From: Maribacter sp.
GTDB taxonomy: Bacteria > Bacteroidota > Bacteroidia > Flavobacteriales > Flavobacteriaceae
Reading direction: 5' to 3'
NCBI GenBank assembly: GCA_011050675.1
Contig: DRFI01000020.1
Location: 248,001 to 312,000, forward strand
DNA: 64,000 nucleotides
Of this stretch, positions 53,328-63,226 are shown piece after piece (within the stretch, counting starts at the first letter, position 1; each line of letters opens with the position of its first letter). Made by a program: the position numbers and the translations under genes. A model generated the notes under the pieces. That model did no database searches and was not told where the DNA came from. It worked only from the letters and a program-made list of their open reading frames with translations.

Positions 53328-55001
53328 ATGTACCAGCCTGTAAAAAGAACTCCGCTACTTTTAACTTTCGCTTTTATTATTCTAATAGCTACTGCTTGCT
53401 CTAGCTCAAAAAATGAATTTTCTAAAAAAGATGTAAAGCGATCTCAAAAATTAGTAGGATTAGATTTTGATAAAAAATACATTGATACACTTTATCCGTA
53501 TTTAAAAAAAAATAAGGAAGGGTTCGATACTTTAAGGAAATACACTTTAGATAACGATGTAATACCTGCTGTTAGGTTTGACCCATTACCTTTAAACTTC
53601 ATCCCGAAAGTACAAGCCGGATTTCCTGAATGGGAGATTCCAAATGACGTACAATTACCTGCTAAAGAGGCAGACCTTGCATTTTACTCCTTACCTCAGC
53701 TCGCTTCACTTATCAAAAACAAAAAAATTAGCTCTTATAAACTAACGCAGTTTTTTATTGAACGATTAAAAAAATACAATCCTGTTTTGCAATGTACGAT
53801 TACCATTACTGAAGAAATGGCATTGGAACAAGCTAAAATATTAGATACCGAACTTGCTGCCGGAAACTATCGCGGAATTTTGCATGGCATACCTTATGGT
53901 GTAAAAGATTTAATAGCCGTAGAGGGGTATAAAACTACTTGGGGAGCAGAACCTTACAGAAATCAACAAATTGAAATGACAGCAACTGTGGTAGAAAAAC
54001 TACAGGCTGCCGGCGGAGTTTTAGTCGCTAAACTCGTTTCTGGATCTTTAGCTCGTGGTGATGTGTGGTTTGATGGAAAAACCAAAAACCCATGGGATAC
54101 CGAGCAAGGTGCTACAGGTTCTTCTGCCGGGTCTGGATCTGCAACTTCCGCAGGATTGGTTCCTTTTGCTTTGGGAACAGAAACACTAGGGTCGATTACG
54201 TCTCCTAGTAACCGAAACGGAATTACAGGGCTTCGACCAACATACGGTAGAGTTAGTAGACATGGTATAATGAGTTTAAGCTGGTCTATGGACAAAGTAG
54301 GCCCTATGGCAAGAAGTGCCGAAGACTGTGCTATAGTTTACAGTGTAATAGCCGGTAAAGACCCTAAGGATGGTATGACTACCGATTACCCTGACGGATT
54401 TGAACCCAAAAAAGATTATAAAACGCTTCGCGTTGCATATCTAAAAAAGGATATTGACAAAGACACCTCTCTTAGTAAAGACAACCTAGAAAAGGCATTG
54501 AAGACTTTTAAAGAAATGGGCCTCACGCTAGATGAAGTAGAATTACCAAAAGACCTTCCCTATAATAGTTTTGATGTGATATTACGAGCAGAGGCAGGAG
54601 CTTTTTTTGATGATTTGGTACGTTCTGAAAATGTCGATAAAATGGTGGAGCAAGATCAACGCTCGAGAGCAAATTCTTTACGACAGGCACGTTTTATTCC
54701 TGCAGTAGAATATCTGCAAGCTAACCGTCACCGCCAAGTGCTTATTGAAAAAATGCAGGTTATAATGAAAGATTATGATGTTCTAATCTCACCTACATTC
54801 GGTAACAAACAATTAATCATTACCAATCTTACCGGACACCCAGTTATTGCCATTCCCACAGGATTGGATAAAGAAAAACACCCTACCAGTATTACCTTAG
54901 TTGGTAATTTATATGACGAAGCTAGTATACTATTATTAGCCAAGGCTTTTCAAAATCAGACAGCGTTTGACGAAATGCATCCTAAAGGGTATACTGACTA
55001 A
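53328..55001 (+). CDS. Amidase-signature-family lipoprotein
   Basis: A 557 aa exported amidase (GatA/FAAH-like). A lipobox ATAC (C24) anchors it. The Lys-cisSer-Ser triad is K193 (GIPYGVKDL), S265 (GATGSSAGSG) and S289 (ETLGSITSPS). The family motif's following Arg (GGSIR) is Thr here, and the first Gly-Gly is Leu-Gly. A front segment of about 90 residues precedes the catalytic domain. The substrate is unknown. It is a lone plus-strand gene, divergent from mrp and convergent with the ABC ATPase gene. Confidence 0.88.
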   Translation: MYQPVKRTPLLLTFAFIILIATACSSSKNEFSKKDVKRSQKLVGLDFDKKYIDTLYPYLKKNKEGFDTLRKYTLDNDVIPAVRFDPLPLNFIPKVQAGFPEWEIPNDVQLPAKEADLAFYSLPQLASLIKNKKISSYKLTQFFIERLKKYNPVLQCTITITEEMALEQAKILDTELAAGNYRGILHGIPYGVKDLIAVEGYKTTWGAEPYRNQQIEMTATVVEKLQAAGGVLVAKLVSGSLARGDVWFDGKTKNPWDTEQGATGSSAGSGSATSAGLVPFALGTETLGSITSPSNRNGITGLRPTYGRVSRHGIMSLSWSMDKVGPMARSAEDCAIVYSVIAGKDPKDGMTTDYPDGFEPKKDYKTLRVAYLKKDIDKDTSLSKDNLEKALKTFKEMGLTLDEVELPKDLPYNSFDVILRAEAGAFFDDLVRSENVDKMVEQDQRSRANSLRQARFIPAVEYLQANRHRQVLIEKMQVIMKDYDVLISPTFGNKQLIITNLTGHPVIAIPTGLDKEKHPTSITLVGNLYDEASILLLAKAFQNQTAFDEMHPKGYTD

Positions 55002-55052
55002 GTTTCTCTTGAATATTTCTGTCAGTTAGATATAATTTAAACTTTTTTCAAA

Positions 55053-55718
55053 CTATATTTTTCTACCATCTAAAAGATTGATAATCCTTGAACCGTACTC
55101 GGCATTTTTCTCCGAATGCGTTACTTGAATAATCGTAACTCCGTCCTCTTCATTTAGCTTCTTAAAAAGTGCCATAATTTCTTCGCTCTGTTGCGAATTA
55201 AGATTTCCGGTTGGCTCATCTGCTAATATCAATTTTGGCTTACCGATTAAAGCACGGGCTACGCCCACTAATTGCTGCTGACCTCCACTTAATTGTGTTG
55301 GGAACAAATCTTTTTTACCGACAATATTAAATCTATCTAACATATCGGCTACCAAAGCCTTTCGTTCCGAACTCTTTATCTTTTTATACAACAAAGGCAT
55401 CTCTAAATTTTCCTCTACCGTAAGATCATCTAATAAGTGGTAAGATTGAAACACAAAGCCTATATACTCCTTGTACAAATTAGAGCGGTATTTCTCTTTC
55501 AGAGTATGAACAGATTCACTCAAGAAATCATATTCACCTTCATCAAAAGTATCTAACATCCCTATAACATTTAGCAATGTAGACTTCCCTGAACCAGACG
55601 GTCCCATAATGGAAATAAATTCTCCCTCTTCTACTTCTAGGTTAATATCTTTCAACAAGAATACTCGTTGTCCTCCTTGTTGTACCCACTTGAAAATATT
55701 CTTTAACTGCAATAACAT
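55053..55718 (-). CDS. MacB/LolD-type ABC transporter ATP-binding protein
   Basis: A 221 aa ATPase of the MacB/LolD family. Walker A GPSGSGKSTLLN, the Q-loop FVFQSYHLL, signature LSGGQQQ and Walker B LILADEPTGNLNS are present. The usual Arg after the signature (QQRVAIARAL) is Leu-Val-Gly here. It is the last gene after a run of three FtsX-like permease genes, 46 nt from the nearest, and probably energises them. It is the only ATPase in the visible part of the cluster. Confidence 0.93.
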   Translation of the reverse strand: MLLQLKNIFKWVQQGGQRVFLLKDINLEVEEGEFISIMGPSGSGKSTLLNVIGMLDTFDEGEYDFLSESVHTLKEKYRSNLYKEYIGFVFQSYHLLDDLTVEENLEMPLLYKKIKSSERKALVADMLDRFNIVGKKDLFPTQLSGGQQQLVGVARALIGKPKLILADEPTGNLNSQQSEEIMALFKKLNEEDGVTIIQVTHSEKNAEYGSRIINLLDGRKI

Positions 55719-55764
55719 AGCTTAAATTTTAGTTGTTCTAAATTTTATTGATTGAATTAGATAC

Positions 55765-58149
55765 TTATTCTGTTCGTAAACTTTTTACAGGGTTGGCCAT
55801 TGCTGATTTTATCGCCTGTATACCTAGGGTAAATGCCGTTATGAAGAAAGCAATACATCCTGCCAAGGCAAACATCCACCATTGAATGGAAACACTATAG
55901 GCAAAACTGCCCAGCCAAGCACTCATCATATACCATGCAATTGGAAAAGCAATTAAAGCTCCAATACCTACCAAGATTATATAATCCTTTGAAAGCAACA
56001 CGACTATTTTAAATATACCAGCACCTAAAACTTTACGTATACCAATCTCTTTGATTCGTCTTTTTGCCATAAATGAAATAAGACCGAACATACCTAAACA
56101 AGATATAAATATGGTTAACAATGCAACCACGTTTACTGTTTTTAACATACCATCAATTAGACGGTATTGCCCACTTACTTTATCACCTAGATCACTTTGA
56201 GCGTAATTTTTTCTGGTAGCTATTTTAGTAAAAGCAGCCGCTATTATGTTCTTAATTTCTTTTTCCTTTCCATCAACAACCCGAACCGTTAGATAACGAT
56301 GTTTGGCTAAATTCTCTTCGTCTCTATAATAATGCACCAAAGGTTCTACCGCATTTTGTAAATCTTGATAATGAAAATCTTTCATCACCCCAACGATAGG
56401 ATTACCAACAAAATCGCTGTTTTTGAATTTTAAGCGTTTCCCCTTTATTGATGTCCAACCAAAAGCTTCCATGGCACTTCGATTAATAATGACCGGCGTT
56501 TCCTCTCCATTATCAAAATCTCTATCAAAATCTCTGCCCTCTACCAGCGGAATCTGTAGTGTTTTAAGATAACCATCATCTGTATAGGACCTTCTAAAAC
56601 GTACATCTGCCTCTGTATTTGGATCGTAAAATGTAGTATAATTGAAATAATAATCTGACGGAACTGACTGACTCGTACTAACCTGCGTTACATACGGATT
56701 GGCTTCTAAATCATTTAATAGCACTTTAAAACTAGAGTTGGCGGCATCCATATTTTTATAATCAAGGTCTATGTTACCTACAATAACATGATCACGCTCA
56801 AATCCTAGATCTGCCTTTTTCATAAACCCAATCTGACTGTTTAAAATGATTGCAATACAGATAAAAAGTATGGCTATAGAAAATTGAAGGATGATAAATG
56901 AATTTCGTAAAATAAAACTCCCCTTGGCACTATCTATCTTTCCTTTGATACCTTGTGAAACAGGTAATGAAACAAACCTTAATGTAGGTAATATACCCAC
57001 CACCAATGTCACCAAAACACCTAAGGCAATCGCTCCTAAGATTACAGGATAATCATTTTTAAGGCTAAAATTAATCTCCCCAAAATCTGCTCCGAAAACA
57101 TCGTTCATTTTCGGCAATAAAAACCCGAAGAAAAGTGCACTAGAAATGATAATAGAAAACAACACCAAAATTCCGTTTTCAAGGCAAAACTGGGTAATTA
57201 CACCTTTATTATTACCTCCTAATATTTTGCGTACAGCAATGTCTTTTGTTCTACGAAACATAGTAGACGTATTTAAGTTGAGAAGATTTACCAACACCAA
57301 TAGAAGTACGAAAAAAGAGGTGGCAATATTACCTGCAATAATTATTTCAACTACAGGTATAGAATCCATTCGAACTTCTGAGTGTGGCATAACTTCCATT
57401 CTTGAAATTACAGTAGGATCCGCATAATTCTCCTGTACTAATTTGTCAACTTTCTTTTCAAATAGTGCTATATCAGTTTCTGGGTTCAACTTTAAGAATA
57501 TCGGAGAGAAACTATTGCTCCAATTAGTCTGTTGTTTAAAATTCGAATTGTCCTTCAAAAGTGTATTTGGCAATAAAACGCCTAATCGAAATGAAGAATA
57601 CGGACTTATAGGTTCCAATACCCCTGTAATGGTAAGGTTTAACGTGTCCGCCGCTTTTAAGCTTTTACCTACTGGGTTTTCTTCTCCGAAAAGCTGCTTA
57701 CTTACCTTGTCGGTCAAGACAATAGAATACTTTTCTTTAAAAGCAGTATTATGGTCCCCATATTTTAGAGGCAGTCTAAAAACCTTAAAGAATTCTGGAT
57801 CGGCATAAGCCGTTGTATTTTGAAATTCCTTATTCCCTGCTTCTAACCATACATCGCCCCAACCATGCAAGTGTGTACCTGCTTCAACTTCTGGTGATGT
57901 ACTCTTTATTTTATCCAACAAAGGGTATACTACTTCATTGTAATCATTACCATCATTCAAATGTGTTTTTAGGTAATAAATATGTTCTTGCTCTGGAATC
58001 ATAGAATCTGCTACATAATAGGCATACACAGAAAACATTAGCGTTAACACACTACCAATACCTATACTTAAGCCCAAAAGGTTAAGAAAAGAAAGCGTTC
58101 TGTTTTTCCACAGATTACGAAAAGATAATTTTAGATGGTTTAATAACAT
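55765..58149 (-). CDS. FtsX/MacB-like ABC permease (third complete)
   Basis: A 794 aa permease with duplicated halves. N-terminal TM1 (about 20-45) and a MacB-type periplasmic core precede three helices (about 270-400), then a second TM1-core-three-helix set. MacB helices end in the family tail NPVKSLRTE. MacB-like systems act as mechanotransmission transporters that couple periplasmic motion to ATP use. It is 46 nt before the ATPase gene and 10 nt after the previous permease gene. Confidence 0.9.
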   Translation of the reverse strand: MLLNHLKLSFRNLWKNRTLSFLNLLGLSIGIGSVLTLMFSVYAYYVADSMIPEQEHIYYLKTHLNDGNDYNEVVYPLLDKIKSTSPEVEAGTHLHGWGDVWLEAGNKEFQNTTAYADPEFFKVFRLPLKYGDHNTAFKEKYSIVLTDKVSKQLFGEENPVGKSLKAADTLNLTITGVLEPISPYSSFRLGVLLPNTLLKDNSNFKQQTNWSNSFSPIFLKLNPETDIALFEKKVDKLVQENYADPTVISRMEVMPHSEVRMDSIPVVEIIIAGNIATSFFVLLLVLVNLLNLNTSTMFRRTKDIAVRKILGGNNKGVITQFCLENGILVLFSIIISSALFFGFLLPKMNDVFGADFGEINFSLKNDYPVILGAIALGVLVTLVVGILPTLRFVSLPVSQGIKGKIDSAKGSFILRNSFIILQFSIAILFICIAIILNSQIGFMKKADLGFERDHVIVGNIDLDYKNMDAANSSFKVLLNDLEANPYVTQVSTSQSVPSDYYFNYTTFYDPNTEADVRFRRSYTDDGYLKTLQIPLVEGRDFDRDFDNGEETPVIINRSAMEAFGWTSIKGKRLKFKNSDFVGNPIVGVMKDFHYQDLQNAVEPLVHYYRDEENLAKHRYLTVRVVDGKEKEIKNIIAAAFTKIATRKNYAQSDLGDKVSGQYRLIDGMLKTVNVVALLTIFISCLGMFGLISFMAKRRIKEIGIRKVLGAGIFKIVVLLSKDYIILVGIGALIAFPIAWYMMSAWLGSFAYSVSIQWWMFALAGCIAFFITAFTLGIQAIKSAMANPVKSLRTE

Positions 58150-58159
58150 CGTTCGTTTT

Positions 58160-60577
58160 TTAGTCTGTTCGTAAACTTTTTACGGGATTCGCTGCTGCCG
58201 CTTTCATTGTTCTTGAACCAACAGTCACTAGTGCAATTAAGGTAGCTAATAGTCCTGCCCCTATAAAAAACCAGATACTTAATGGCACTCTAAATGCATA
58301 CTCTTCTAGCCATTTATCTAAAGCATACCATGCTATTGGTGTTCCTATTATAAATGCTATACCTACCAACTTTAAAAAGTCCTTAGTCAACAATATAGTA
58401 ATTGATGATGTGCTTGCGCCTATTACTTTACGAACACCTATTTCTTTAGTACGTTGCGCAACTACCAATAACGACATGGCAAAAAGACCTATACAACTAA
58501 GCACTATACCCAAAATGGAACCACTTGTAATAATAGTCGCCATCGTTTTTTCCCGTCTAAAAGTTCTGTCTATATTTTCATCTAAGAAAGAACCTAGAAA
58601 TTCAGCATTTGGCTCTACTTTTTGCCAAGCACTTTTTATAGCATCAAAAGATTTTGCCATGTCTATCGGAGCAACCTTTACATATGCATAATACAGTTCA
58701 TAATCTCTATCTAGAAAAAAGGTAAGCGGCTCTATACTTTTGCTTATGTCTTGATGGTTATAATCTTTTAACACCCCAATTACATTATAAGCCACAGAAT
58801 CTTCATCAAAATATACTCTAGTTGACAGTGGATTATTCTCTTCATTAAGCTCTCTAACCATTGCCTCGTTAATGACCATACTTAAACTATCTGCACTATA
58901 CTCTTTACTGAACATACGCCCTTCTAACAATTGTAAGTCTAACGTCTTTGCGTAATCATAATCTACTGTAAGTACATTGCTATGAACTATTCTACCCTTG
59001 TATTCAAACCCCAATATACTATTTGATAAACTTCCGTCTTTTCCACGTCCCAAATTGTTATCTGAACCACTAACCGCTAAAATATTTCCATTTCCTTGCA
59101 GCTCATTCCGTAATAATTCTATAACACGATAGCTGTCTTTCTTTCCATTTAATGGAATAGACACTACTTGTTCTTTATTGAACCCAAGGTTCTTATTTCG
59201 CATAAACTGAATTTGACCTTGAAAGACCAACGTACTGGTAATTAATACAATTGCTATTACAAATTGTACTACTATGAGTGCATTTCTAACTCCATTTTTT
59301 CCTAATTCCCATTTTCCTTTTAATGCATTTAAGGTATTTAACTTACTTAAAAGTAATGCCGGGTAACCACCCGTTATCAAAGTGACCAATAATATCCCTA
59401 TAATGAAACTACCAAGAATTATTGGTGTCAATAAATTTGCAAAAGTAGCATCGGTATTGAACAAGGTTTTATAAGGGTCTATTAATAGATTTGCCAGTAC
59501 TAGAGCTAGAGCAATTGCTATTAAAAATACCATTAAACTTTCTAACCAAAATTGACCGAACAGTTGTCCTTTTACCGCGCCTAGGGTTTTTCTCATTCCT
59601 ATTTCCTTTAAGCGTTTTTCGCCCAAGGCAATGTTCATATTCACAAAATTAGCACAGGCAATGAAAATGACCAGAAAGGCAATTCCTAAAATCATAAACG
59701 GGAAAGTCCTTTTTACATTTAATACACCAGAATTAAAATTCGCAAAGCGCTTATCAGTGTAAGGCAGTAAACCTAGCTGAGCATAATTACCATTAATATC
59801 TGGTTGCGCACCATCACGTTTCATATTTTGCATTTGCCCTTCATTATGCAATAAGGTAAATTCGACCGTACTCTTTTCGAATTGAGATTTAGTAACACCG
59901 TCTTCTAACTGCAAATAAACCGGGTGGTTACGAGCATCCCATACATCTATACTCTCTTTATATTCTGAGTGGCTATCAAAAGGGATTGCAATATCAAAAC
60001 TAACACTGCTGTTATCTGGTATACTTTTAAGAATTCCTGATACTGTAAATGGTTTTTCTTCTTTACCTATTAGCACTCGCACTATTTTACCAATTCCGTC
60101 CGTAGTGCCAAACAACTTTTTAGCTGCCTCTTCGGTAATTGCTACCGAGTTCTGATCTTGCATCGGTTTGTTGGAATCTCCCATAGCGGTTGGAAAACTA
60201 AAAATCGAAAAATAATCAGCATCAACAAATTCAGCATCCAAGTTAAAATCGTTATCTCCATAAGACACTAGTGCATTCTCACTTAATGCTCTTGCTATAT
60301 TTTTAACACCGGGTACTTCTTCCTTTAATGCAGGAGCGAAAGGCACCGGGTTTGTGGTAGATATATCTGAACCCTTAGGCGTTTGATTAGAATAGTATAC
60401 CTGAAAAATAGAGCCTTTATTTTCATGAAACTGATCATAAGATAATTCAAATAAAGCCGTCATAGTTAACAGTAACGCTATTGCGAATGCTAAGGTTAAG
60501 CCAACGATATTAGCCGCTGTGAAAACTTTATTCTTCAACAGGTTTCTCCAAGCGACTTTTATATAATTCTTAAACAT
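58160..60577 (-). CDS. FtsX/MacB-like ABC permease (second complete)
   Basis: An 805 aa paralogue with the same architecture as its neighbours: MacB core domains (about 50-275 and 460-670), FtsX blocks (about 290-400 and 690-800), and the terminal NPVKSLRTD. Its C-terminal block has IGVRKVIGASTSSITILLTK. It is separated by 29 nt from the upstream and 10 nt from the downstream permease genes. The substrate is unknown. The several paralogues may form mixed dimers. Confidence 0.9.
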   Translation of the reverse strand: MFKNYIKVAWRNLLKNKVFTAANIVGLTLAFAIALLLTMTALFELSYDQFHENKGSIFQVYYSNQTPKGSDISTTNPVPFAPALKEEVPGVKNIARALSENALVSYGDNDFNLDAEFVDADYFSIFSFPTAMGDSNKPMQDQNSVAITEEAAKKLFGTTDGIGKIVRVLIGKEEKPFTVSGILKSIPDNSSVSFDIAIPFDSHSEYKESIDVWDARNHPVYLQLEDGVTKSQFEKSTVEFTLLHNEGQMQNMKRDGAQPDINGNYAQLGLLPYTDKRFANFNSGVLNVKRTFPFMILGIAFLVIFIACANFVNMNIALGEKRLKEIGMRKTLGAVKGQLFGQFWLESLMVFLIAIALALVLANLLIDPYKTLFNTDATFANLLTPIILGSFIIGILLVTLITGGYPALLLSKLNTLNALKGKWELGKNGVRNALIVVQFVIAIVLITSTLVFQGQIQFMRNKNLGFNKEQVVSIPLNGKKDSYRVIELLRNELQGNGNILAVSGSDNNLGRGKDGSLSNSILGFEYKGRIVHSNVLTVDYDYAKTLDLQLLEGRMFSKEYSADSLSMVINEAMVRELNEENNPLSTRVYFDEDSVAYNVIGVLKDYNHQDISKSIEPLTFFLDRDYELYYAYVKVAPIDMAKSFDAIKSAWQKVEPNAEFLGSFLDENIDRTFRREKTMATIITSGSILGIVLSCIGLFAMSLLVVAQRTKEIGVRKVIGASTSSITILLTKDFLKLVGIAFIIGTPIAWYALDKWLEEYAFRVPLSIWFFIGAGLLATLIALVTVGSRTMKAAAANPVKSLRTD

Positions 60578-60606
60578 GAATATTTATTTTTTGATTGATT
60601 GATGAT

Positions 60607-62967
60607 TTATTCTGTACGTAAACTTTTAACAGGATTGGCTCTTGCTGCTTTTATAGCTTGAAAACTTACCGTCACCAATGCTATTAATAACGTAAGACCA
60701 CCGGCAATTGCAAATACCCATACTGAAATGGAGATTCTAAAATCGAATTCTTCTAACCAGTTGGACATATAGTACCAAGAAACAGGAATTGCAATTAGAA
60801 TAGAAATAGCAACAAGTTTTAGAAAATCTTTAGATAGAAGCGTAACTATAGTAGTTACCGAAGCACCCAATACTTTTCGAATACCAACCTCTTTAATTCT
60901 GTTTTCTGCCATGTAACTAGCTAAACCAAACAAGCCTAGACAAGAAATTAATATCGTTAACAATGTAAACAGTGTAGCAAGTTTACCTGTTCTTTGCTGA
61001 TCACTAAATTTTTCTGCATATTCTCCATCCACGAATTCAAAATCAAAAGGATACTCTGGATTGTATTTCTTATATATATTTTCGACGATAGCTAAATTTT
61101 CTGAAGTAGAATTTGCCTCGTTCAGTTTCATATGCATTACATTAAACCACCCTTTTGCCCCTTCAATTACTAATGGTTCTATTTTCTGAAATGGCGAATT
61201 AAACACAAAGTCTTTTACAACACCGACTACATTCCATTTTTTTCCGTTATCATTTATGACCTTACCAATGGGTTCCTTAAACCCCATAAGAGCAACCGAT
61301 GATTCGTTTAATAGCACAGCTGTTGAATCGGTCGGAAATTTCTGTAAATCAAAATCCCTGCCCTCTATAAGCTTTAAACCTAATGTGTTTACCACCGCTT
61401 CATCGGCAATCATACGCAATATGATTGTTTTATCTTCTAAATTTTTTCCTTCCCATTCTATACCCCACGTATTGCTCCAACTTTCTGTAATGGGCGAACT
61501 TGTTTTAGTAACGGAAGAAGCTGCGCCAGACTTGAGCAATTCTTTCTTGATCAACTCATAATTCTTATCAATATCACCTTCTAAAAAAGTGTAAATCAAA
61601 TTATCCTTTGAATAACCCAGTTGTCTATTTTGAACTTTATCTAATTGCTCGGTTATAATAAGTGTTGATGTAATTAATATAATTGCTACAGAAAATTGAA
61701 CCACCACTAAAACCTTTCTGGGTGTAATAAGAGTGTCCGCTTTATGAAACGTTCCTTTTAAAACTGCCGATGGTTTAAATGCTGATAAGTACAATGCCGG
61801 GTAGCTACCTGCCAATAGACCGGTAAATAAAACAATAGCTAATGCAGAAATCCAAAACCACTTACTGGTGAAATCTAATTCTAATTCATGACCCACCAAA
61901 TCATTAAACGCCGGTAGTAACAATAGCACGAGCAGTATTGAAAAGATTGCAGCAATGGCTGAAATAAGAATCGATTCTCCCAGAAATTGATAAATCAAAT
62001 GCTTTTTAGGTGCTCCCATTACTTTTCTAACACCTACTTCTTTTGCCCGTTTTTCACTTCTGGCCGTACTTAAGTTCATGAAATTAATACAGGCGATTAT
62101 TAGAATAATTGCTGCTATGATACCGAACATCTTTATTAAATCTATTCGTCCACCAATTTCCTTTCCATTTTCAAATTCATTATACAAATAGGTTCTAGAA
62201 TATGGATATAAAAGCGTAACCATATCAGAAGAATCTTCATCATAGTTTTCTCGTAAGGTTTTAATTTTAGTTGAAAAATCAGTAAAACTAACGTCCTTCT
62301 TAAGCATTACATAAGTAGCCACAGAATTATTACCCCAGTGGGTATCGTCCCAGCCTTTTTGAGTTAAATAAGCCCAAGGCACCAAAAACTCAAACGTAAA
62401 CTCTGTGTTGCTAGGTAAATCTTTTAAAACACCAGTAACCTTAAATGTATCGGCATTATCAATTACCACTATTTCTCCAATAGGGTCTTTATCGCCAAAC
62501 ATCTTTTTGGCGAAAGTCTCTGTAATTACAACCGAATTCACATCATTAAAAACACTGGAAATATCACCTTGCACTAAGGGGAAACTAAAAATGCTCAAGA
62601 AATCTGGATCTACAATTGTGCCTGTAGCTTTAATCCGTTTATCATCTACAGAAAATAAAAATGGGGTATCGTAGAAGTATCTGGATACGCGTTCTACTTC
62701 TGGGTAATCTTTCTTTATTGCAGGTGCCATCGCTTTAGGCGTGGAGTTCCATGTCCAAATTTCTCCCTCAACATCATATTGATTGTTAACTTCATAAATA
62801 CGCTCTTGGTTTTCATGAAATCGGTCGAATCCTAATTCAAAATTTATCCAAAGAACAATTAAAGTAAACACGGTAAGCCCAATGGAAAGACCTGCGATAT
62901 TTAAAATCGAAAAGCCTTTGTTCCGAATTAAATTCCTCCATGCTATTTTCAAATAGTTATTAAACAT
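60607..62967 (-). CDS. FtsX/MacB-like ABC permease (first complete of the operon)
   Basis: A 786 aa permease, the first gene of the three-permease-plus-ATPase run. IAWRNLIRNKGFSILNIAGL starts TM1. ARSEKRAKEVGVRKVMGAPK and NRIKEVGIRKVLGASVTTIV are the two FtsX coupling segments. It ends NPVKSLRTE. A 259 nt gap with one candidate -7 box separates it from the truncated permease at the window edge, so the operon may start here. Confidence 0.9.
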   Translation of the reverse strand: MFNNYLKIAWRNLIRNKGFSILNIAGLSIGLTVFTLIVLWINFELGFDRFHENQERIYEVNNQYDVEGEIWTWNSTPKAMAPAIKKDYPEVERVSRYFYDTPFLFSVDDKRIKATGTIVDPDFLSIFSFPLVQGDISSVFNDVNSVVITETFAKKMFGDKDPIGEIVVIDNADTFKVTGVLKDLPSNTEFTFEFLVPWAYLTQKGWDDTHWGNNSVATYVMLKKDVSFTDFSTKIKTLRENYDEDSSDMVTLLYPYSRTYLYNEFENGKEIGGRIDLIKMFGIIAAIILIIACINFMNLSTARSEKRAKEVGVRKVMGAPKKHLIYQFLGESILISAIAAIFSILLVLLLLPAFNDLVGHELELDFTSKWFWISALAIVLFTGLLAGSYPALYLSAFKPSAVLKGTFHKADTLITPRKVLVVVQFSVAIILITSTLIITEQLDKVQNRQLGYSKDNLIYTFLEGDIDKNYELIKKELLKSGAASSVTKTSSPITESWSNTWGIEWEGKNLEDKTIILRMIADEAVVNTLGLKLIEGRDFDLQKFPTDSTAVLLNESSVALMGFKEPIGKVINDNGKKWNVVGVVKDFVFNSPFQKIEPLVIEGAKGWFNVMHMKLNEANSTSENLAIVENIYKKYNPEYPFDFEFVDGEYAEKFSDQQRTGKLATLFTLLTILISCLGLFGLASYMAENRIKEVGIRKVLGASVTTIVTLLSKDFLKLVAISILIAIPVSWYYMSNWLEEFDFRISISVWVFAIAGGLTLLIALVTVSFQAIKAARANPVKSLRTE

Positions 62968-63226
62968 GATTGATCGTTTTTTGATTGATGCTTAGCCTTC
63001 ACTAAGTACAGATTGATGATTGATGACACCAAAAACAAATCTAATTCCATGCCATACTTATAATTATCTAACTACTAGTCTATTATGTATGTATCTTATT
63101 TTTTAGTGTAAAATATTTTTACAAAACATGTACAATATATTTACAAAGACTATGCTAAAATTAGATTGTTACACAATTTTATGATTAGGATTCAATCAAC
63201 ATTAGATGTATGAAAAACGATTTAAA
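62968..63226. promoter_or_regulatory. Region between permease genes with candidate operon promoter
   Basis: An AT-rich 259 bp gap. TAGATTTG on the minus strand (63036-63043) is an exact TAnnTTTG box, 68 nt before the ATG at 62967, without a clear -33 element. No gene or strong hairpin was seen. Confidence 0.35.
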